Position numbers and translations under genes: made by a program
NCBI RefSeq assembly: GCF_009905535.1
Contig: NZ_JAAALA010000004.1
Span: 1-64,000, forward strand
Source: Caulobacter sp. SLTY
GTDB lineage: Bacteria; Pseudomonadota; Alphaproteobacteria; Caulobacterales; Caulobacteraceae
Direction: 5' to 3'
Length of the DNA: 64,000 bases
The notes under the pieces: generated by a model
What the model saw: only the letters and a program-made list of their open reading frames with translations
Database searches by the model: none
Told to the model about the DNA's origin: nothing
In this document: positions 59,655-64,000 of the stretch, piece after piece
Position numbering within the stretch: position 1 is the first letter of the stretch
Layout of the letters: each line of letters starts with the position of its first letter

Positions 59655-60053
59655 CTACAGCCCCTTCTCCCGCAGCACCGGGAAGACCGCCCGCAGCTTC
59701 GGACTGCGCAGCCACAGGCCGCCCCACATGAAGAGGCCCAGGTAGAGGCTGAACAGGATGTGGCTGAACAGCGGGTTGTCGATGCGGACCTGGGTGGCCA
59801 TCGCCCCGCCGAGCAGACCCGTGGTCAGCACCCCCCCGAAGATGGCGGTACGCGGGATGACATAGAGGATTACGCAGGCCAGCTCGATCAGGCCGATCAT
59901 CAGCACGTAGCCGGGCGGCCAGCCGAGCTGCTTCATCGTCTCCTCGGCGATGGGCATGCCCATCAGCTTGGGGGTCACCGAGGCGCTCAGCATGAACAGG
60001 ACGTAGAGCCCGGACAGGACCCGGCCGGTCCAGAGCATGGCGGTGGGATTCAC
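59655..60053 (-). CDS. DoxX-like membrane protein
   Basis: 132 aa with four helices (WTGRVLSGLYVLFMLSASVTPKLMG; YVLMIGLIELACVILYVIPR; FGGVLTTGLLGGAMATQV; ILFSLYLGLFMWGGLW). The P-K and E positions and overall plan fit the DoxX/DoxX_2 family. Translation starts at GTG 60053 after GGAGGACGTT. Function unknown; members sometimes act with oxidative stress systems. Confidence 0.85.
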   Translation of the reverse strand: MNPTAMLWTGRVLSGLYVLFMLSASVTPKLMGMPIAEETMKQLGWPPGYVLMIGLIELACVILYVIPRTAIFGGVLTTGLLGGAMATQVRIDNPLFSHILFSLYLGLFMWGGLWLRSPKLRAVFPVLREKGL

Positions 60054-60147
60054 AACGTCCTCCGATGGTTTGTTGGTCTGTGGTCAAAGGACGGGCGGGC
60101 ATCGATCATCCCGACATCGGCCGGCAAGATTCCCTAGAACGCGCGGA

Positions 60148-60891
60148 TCAACGAGACCGCGAAGGAGCTGGGGGAGCCGGGGGCGCGAGACTCTGCAACG
60201 GCGCATTGCAATTCACCGCCATGACCGAGCGCCAACCGAACAGGCCCGTATTGACGTCCAGGCAGCGGTGAACAAGGGGCCGGCCAAAGGTCCTTTTGAG
60301 GGTGCGCGCCAGGCGCTGGTCCGCCAGGGGACGTCCGTCCGCAGAACGCACCGTATAGCCGGGGCGGATATCATCCACGCCGCGCAGGTCCTCGATCACG
60401 ATGAACTGGCCGGGCGTGCGGTCCAGCCAGGCGTTCGTGAACAGCAGACCGCCCCAGGCCCAGCCGATGCAGGAGGGCAGGCAGATCACCAGCCACCAGC
60501 CCCGAAAGTCCCGTTCGACCAGGGCGAAGACCAGGGTCATCGCCACCCCGCCCGCAAGCCCGGCCAGGATCGGCCAGAGGTAGTCAATCATCTCCAGATC
60601 CATCATGGCGCGGGCGGTGATGGCTATGCCCGTCGTGAACCAGAAGCCGCCGAGGCTGGACCATCGCTCCTCGGTCGACGCGTAGGAGGTCGAGCCCTGG
60701 AAGGTCAGGGTGAATATCCTTGGCCAGATGGCGACCAACGCCGCGGCCAATGGGGGCAGAAGAGCCGTCACGGTCAACAGCGGCAGATAGGGGACCGGGA
60801 ACGTCACCAGCCAGAGGCCGACAAGCCATCCGGCGATATCGAGCCAGCGTGTCCATCGGGGCGGGCCATACAGATGGTCGTACAGGGTCAC
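60148..60891 (-). CDS. Hypothetical membrane protein, paralog A
   Basis: 247 aa. Several helices (ALLPPLAAALVAIW, LWPILAGLAGGVAMTLVFAL, WWLVICLPSCIGWAWGGLLF) precede an extramembrane C-terminus with NAWLDRTPGQF, YTVRSADG and GLFGWRSVMAVNCNAPL. The end matches that of the adjacent gene (VEFDRTPGVI, GAFGWRTLWLVECTAPL), so the two are tandem paralogs. GTG 60891 overlaps the upstream stop (GTGA). No known family. Confidence 0.7.
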   Translation of the reverse strand: MTLYDHLYGPPRWTRWLDIAGWLVGLWLVTFPVPYLPLLTVTALLPPLAAALVAIWPRIFTLTFQGSTSYASTEERWSSLGGFWFTTGIAITARAMMDLEMIDYLWPILAGLAGGVAMTLVFALVERDFRGWWLVICLPSCIGWAWGGLLFTNAWLDRTPGQFIVIEDLRGVDDIRPGYTVRSADGRPLADQRLARTLKRTFGRPLVHRCLDVNTGLFGWRSVMAVNCNAPLQSLAPPAPPAPSRSR

Positions 60892-61616
60892 CAGGCCGGC
60901 TCCGGGGTGATCACTTCCCGCAACGGCGCTGTGCATTCGACAAGCCACAGGGTGCGCCAGCCGAAAGCGCCGGGGTTGTCCTCGACGCAGGCCGCGTCGC
61001 CTGCTTTGACGGACTCATAGGCCGCATAGCTGACCCTGAACCTCAGGCCAGTAAGGCGGCTGTCCTGCAACCCTACGACCAATGTCGGCCCTGACCGCCT
61101 GCCCGGGTCCTTGTCGGCGATCACTGCGGGGCGGATCACGCCGGGCGTACGGTCGAATTCGACATTGGCGAACGTCAGGAGGCCCCAGCCCCAGGCTGTG
61201 CCGGCCATCAGCAGGAACACGATCATCTCGCGCCTCGCCCTCGGATCGACCAAGGCGCCGATGGCGGTGAAGACAATTCCCAGACCCAGCCCGCCGATAA
61301 CCGGCATCGCCGTGTAGACCCGCTCGAAATCGGGGCTCCAGGCGCACATGGCCAAGGCCAAGGACGGCAGCGTCCACAGGCCGGCGAGATTCTGCCGGGG
61401 CGCCGACAGGCCCTTTGCGCGCCCGCCAAGGGTGAACTGGCCCGGCCACAACAGCAGCGGAATGAAGGCCAGCGGCGGGGCGGCCAAATTGAGCCAGAGC
61501 AGCCATGGCGCATCGCCTGGCCAAAACCACAGAAGCGCCGCCGCCGCCGCGCCGATGATGGACAGCCCTTTCCCGAGCTTCGGCGGCGGCGCTATCGCCA
61601 AACCCTGACCCATCAT
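60888..61616 (-). CDS. Hypothetical membrane protein, paralog B
   Basis: 242 aa. Hydrophobic segments include LSIIGAAAAALLWFW, LAAPPLAFIPLLLW and IGGLGLGIVFTAIGALV, then WGWGLLTFANVEFDRTPGVI and the shared C-terminal GAFGWRTLWLVECTAPL. It is coupled to paralog A. The pair look like a duplicated unknown membrane family; the conserved AWG(W/G)xLxFxNxxxDRTPG motif follows a helix and may lie on one face of the membrane. Confidence 0.7.
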   Translation of the reverse strand: MMGQGLAIAPPPKLGKGLSIIGAAAAALLWFWPGDAPWLLWLNLAAPPLAFIPLLLWPGQFTLGGRAKGLSAPRQNLAGLWTLPSLALAMCAWSPDFERVYTAMPVIGGLGLGIVFTAIGALVDPRARREMIVFLLMAGTAWGWGLLTFANVEFDRTPGVIRPAVIADKDPGRRSGPTLVVGLQDSRLTGLRFRVSYAAYESVKAGDAACVEDNPGAFGWRTLWLVECTAPLREVITPEPAW

Positions 61617-61703
61617 TCCTGCCCCCTCGCGCCGAACTTAGCGGTTCGCCCGCGCGAAGGGCAGTCCTCCCCGGCCGCCGCGAGATGCGCTAGACTTGCG
61701 CCC

Positions 61704-62870
61704 ATGACCGCCGCCCAGCCGCTCCATCCCAACGCCGAGCCTGATCTCGCCAACCTGGGCTTGCCGGGCTGGATCTATCACGACCCCGATTTCTTCGAGG
61801 CGGAGAAGGCGGCAGTGTTCCGCACCTCTTGGCAGATCGTCTGCCACCTGTCGGACATCCCCGAGCCCGGGGATTTCCACACCCTCGACTTCCTCGGCGA
61901 GAGCATCGTGGTGGTGCGCGGCGACGACCAAAGGGTGCGCGCCTTCCACAATGTCTGCCGCCACCGCGCCTCCCGCGTGGTGGATGGGCCCAAAGGCCAT
62001 TGCGGGGTGCGGATGACTTGCCCCTACCACGCCTGGAGCTACGACCTGCGCGGCCGACTCGCCGGCGTGCCGCACGCCAAGGCGTTCGGCGATTTCGATC
62101 GGGCGGCGCACAACCTCGTCCCGGTCGAGCACGAAATCTGCCTGGGCTTCGTCTTCATCCGCCTGCAGGGCGGCCTACCCAGCGTGCGGGAGATGCTTGG
62201 CGACTACTATTTCGAGCTCGAACACTACCGGATGGAGGAGCTCACTCCCCTCGGCCGCGTCACCCTGCGCGAGCGGGACGTGAACTGGAAGAACGTCTCC
62301 GACAACTACTCCGACAGCCTGCACATCACCGTGGCCCATCCGGGCCTGACCCGCCTGTTTGGGGTCGGCTATGGGCTGGAGGCCGGACCCTGGTGCGACA
62401 AGATGTGGGGCGCGTTGCGCGAAACCCCGTCGGACAGCTGGTCCGAGCGCCTCTACCAGCGCTTCCTGCCCGACGTCGATCATCTGCCCACGGAGCGAAA
62501 GCGGCTGTGGACCTATTTCAAGCTCTGGCCGAACGTCGCCTTCGACGTCTACCCAGACCAGATCGACTTCATGCAGTTCCTGCCCGTCTCGCCGACGAAG
62601 ACCATGCTGCGCGAGATCGCCTACGTCCTCCCCGACGACCGCCGCGAGATGCGGGCCGCCCGCTACCTCAACTGGCGGATCAACCGGCTGGTCAACATCG
62701 AGGACAAGGCCCTGATCGAGCGGGTCCAGGCCGGCATGGCCTCGTCCAGCTACGCCATGGGGCCGCTTAGCGAAAACGAGGTGGCCCTGCGCAGCTTCAC
62801 CCGCCGGATGCGCTCGTTGATCCCCGAGAGCCGGCTGGGCAGCGCGCCTCCAAAAGGCTGGGCGCGGTAA
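61704..62870 (+). CDS. Rieske non-haem iron oxygenase, large subunit
   Basis: 388 aa. Rieske ligands CRHRA and CPYHAW are separated by 18 residues, then a catalytic domain with SDNYSDSLHITVAHPGL giving the two His ligands and a C-terminal Asp. It belongs to the ring-hydroxylating oxygenase alpha family (CntA/PobA-like). It needs a reductase and often a ferredoxin, none encoded here. It probably attacks an aromatic or quaternary-amine substrate. The start matches family length. Confidence 0.92.
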   Translation: MTAAQPLHPNAEPDLANLGLPGWIYHDPDFFEAEKAAVFRTSWQIVCHLSDIPEPGDFHTLDFLGESIVVVRGDDQRVRAFHNVCRHRASRVVDGPKGHCGVRMTCPYHAWSYDLRGRLAGVPHAKAFGDFDRAAHNLVPVEHEICLGFVFIRLQGGLPSVREMLGDYYFELEHYRMEELTPLGRVTLRERDVNWKNVSDNYSDSLHITVAHPGLTRLFGVGYGLEAGPWCDKMWGALRETPSDSWSERLYQRFLPDVDHLPTERKRLWTYFKLWPNVAFDVYPDQIDFMQFLPVSPTKTMLREIAYVLPDDRREMRAARYLNWRINRLVNIEDKALIERVQAGMASSSYAMGPLSENEVALRSFTRRMRSLIPESRLGSAPPKGWAR

Positions 62871-62896
62871 AGTCCCTCGCCGAAGGGGGAGGGAGG

Positions 62897-64000
62897 TCAG
62901 ATTTCCTTGCGACGGATCACCAGGTTCCGGATTTCCGTCATGTCCTCCATCGCGAACCGCACCCCCTCCCGGCCCAGCCCGCTGTCCTTCACCCCGCCAT
63001 AGGGCATGTTGTCGACCCGGTAGCTGGGCACGTCGTTGATCAGCACGCCGCCGACCTCCAGCTCGTCCCAGGCGGCCATGGCCTTGTGGATGTCACGGGT
63101 GAACACGCCGGCCTGCAGACCGAAGCGGCTGTCGTTGACCTCCGCCAGCGCCGCCTTGAAGTCGCTGAACTTCGACAGGATCGCCACCGGCCCGAAGGCC
63201 TCCTCGTCGCGCAGCTTCAGGCCGCGCGGCACGCCCTCCAGCAGGCTCGCCTGCAGCATCGCCCCGTCCCGGCCCCCGCCGCACAACAGCGTGGCCCCGG
63301 CCCCGACCGCCTCCTCGATCCAGCCCTGCAGCCGGCGGGCCTCCTGCTCGTCGATCATCGGCCCGATGAAGGTTTCTTCCTCGCGCGGGTCGCCGGCGAC
63401 CAGGGCGCGGGTCCTGGCGACCAGGATCTCGCGCAGCCGGTCGTACAGGCGCTCGTGGATGATGATTCGCTGCACCCCGATGCAGCTCTGGCCCGACTGG
63501 TAGAAGGCGCCGAAGATGATCCGTTCCGCCGCATCATCCAGGTCGGCGTCCTCGTCGACGATCACCGCGGCATTGCCGCCCAGCTCCAGCACCACCTTCT
63601 TCTTGCCGGCCCTGGCCTTCAGCGCCCAGCCCACCTCGGGCGAGCCGGTGAAGGACAGCATCTTCAGCCGCTCGTCGGTGGTGAACAGGTCGGCGCCGTC
63701 GCGGGTTGCGGGCAGGATGGAGAAGGCCCCCTTCGGCAGGTCGGTCTCGGCCAGCACCTCGCCGATGATCAGGGCGCCCAGCGGCGTGCGGCTGGCCGGC
63801 TTCATCACGAAGGGACAGCCGACCGCCAGGGCCGGCGCCACCTTGTGGGCCGCTAGGTTGAGGGGGAAGTTGAACGGCGAGATGAAGCTGCAGGGCCCGA
63901 TCGGAACCCGCTTCCACATCCCCTGGTAGCCCCTGGCGCGGGCCGAGATGTCCAGCGGCTGCACCTCCCCGGTCATCCGCACGCTCTCCTCGGCGGCGAT
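62897..64000 (-). CDS. NAD-dependent aldehyde dehydrogenase, partial (N-terminus off window)
   Basis: Open to the window edge, 367 residues plus stop visible; the frame continues upstream of an internal Met at 63982 (IAAEESVRMTGEVQ), so the start is outside. Active site: PFNFPLN, KPASRTPLGA, LELGGNAAVI (Glu) and GQSCIGVQR (catalytic Cys). NDSRFGLQAGVFT, YGGVKDSGLGREGV mark the C-terminus. It oxidises an aldehyde to the acid; near CoA-independent semialdehyde or lactaldehyde dehydrogenases. Convergent with the Rieske gene. Confidence 0.93.
   Translation of the reverse strand: MAAEESVRMTGEVQPLDISARARGYQGMWKRVPIGPCSFISPFNFPLNLAAHKVAPALAVGCPFVMKPASRTPLGALIIGEVLAETDLPKGAFSILPATRDGADLFTTDERLKMLSFTGSPEVGWALKARAGKKKVVLELGGNAAVIVDEDADLDDAAERIIFGAFYQSGQSCIGVQRIIIHERLYDRLREILVARTRALVAGDPREEETFIGPMIDEQEARRLQGWIEEAVGAGATLLCGGGRDGAMLQASLLEGVPRGLKLRDEEAFGPVAILSKFSDFKAALAEVNDSRFGLQAGVFTRDIHKAMAAWDELEVGGVLINDVPSYRVDNMPYGGVKDSGLGREGVRFAMEDMTEIRNLVIRRKEI

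Overview
The window is GC-rich (roughly two thirds G+C by eye), densely packed and bacterial. Very short gaps, many TGATG, ATGA and GTGA stop/start overlaps, TonB-dependent receptors, Rieske, P450 and BVMO catabolic genes, a proline-linked OmpA-type porin and the intergenic palindromic repeats together suggest an alphaproteobacterium of the Caulobacterales, perhaps Phenylobacterium or Caulobacter. That placement is inference; no rRNA or tRNA gene is present to fix it. I saw no insertion sequence, prophage or CRISPR array, so this reads as ordinary chromosome.

Layout. 1-2.6 kb: partial OmpA-like porin and a KefB-type antiporter. 2.7-7.6 kb: a metal (probably copper) cassette: DUF2946 protein, TonB receptor, PepSY membrane protein, PCu(A)C chaperone, SCO1/SenC. 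7.6-11.4 kb: RidA, a FadD19-like acyl-CoA synthetase, Nudix hydrolase, dienoyl-CoA-reductase-like SDR. 11.6-16.1 kb: a complete divergent equivalent of the poorly understood E. coli yjfIJKLMC set (DUF1190, DUF350, DUF2491 leftward; DUF2170, PspA/IM30 and a glutathionylspermidine-synthase-like ATP-grasp ligase rightward). This is the best candidate for an undescribed system here. 16.3-28.6 kb: DsbA-like isomerase, SDRs, a TIGR02587/TIGR02588 pair, a WYL regulator facing a FAXC-type GST, rRNA modification enzymes (RsmC-, RsuA- and RluF-like), small exported proteins, DUF72, and a glycine-zipper protein with ten tandem repeats. 28.7-41 kb: lipid/xenobiotic catabolism: EthA-like BVMO, arylsulfatase with a C-terminal membrane domain, cytochrome P450, M28 peptidase, acyl-CoA ligase, acyl-CoA dehydrogenase, and a second TonB receptor.

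42-57 kb carries a contiguous purine-to-ammonia pathway. XdhABC makes urate, PuuD makes 5-hydroxyisourate, UraH and UraD yield allantoin, PuuE yields allantoate, Alc yields ureidoglycolate plus urea, AllA releases glyoxylate plus urea, and urease (UreABC with UreDEFG) splits the urea. The genes form a leftward operon (uraH-xdhA-xdhB-xdhC-puuD-allA), a divergent rightward one (puuE-uraD-alc-small gene), and a leftward urease operon. 57-64 kb: a lipoprotein, TauD dioxygenase, macrodomain-like protein, DoxX protein, two tandem paralogous membrane proteins, a Rieske oxygenase and a partial aldehyde dehydrogenase.

Regulatory structure stands out. An identical 22-nt palindrome-containing element lies beside the WYL regulator and, 12 kb away, upstream of ridA. 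A perfect 29-bp operator precedes the sulfatase. TGACGC/GCGTCA palindromes precede both the BVMO and P450 genes. At least three families of paired, inverted intergenic repeats occupy five gaps.
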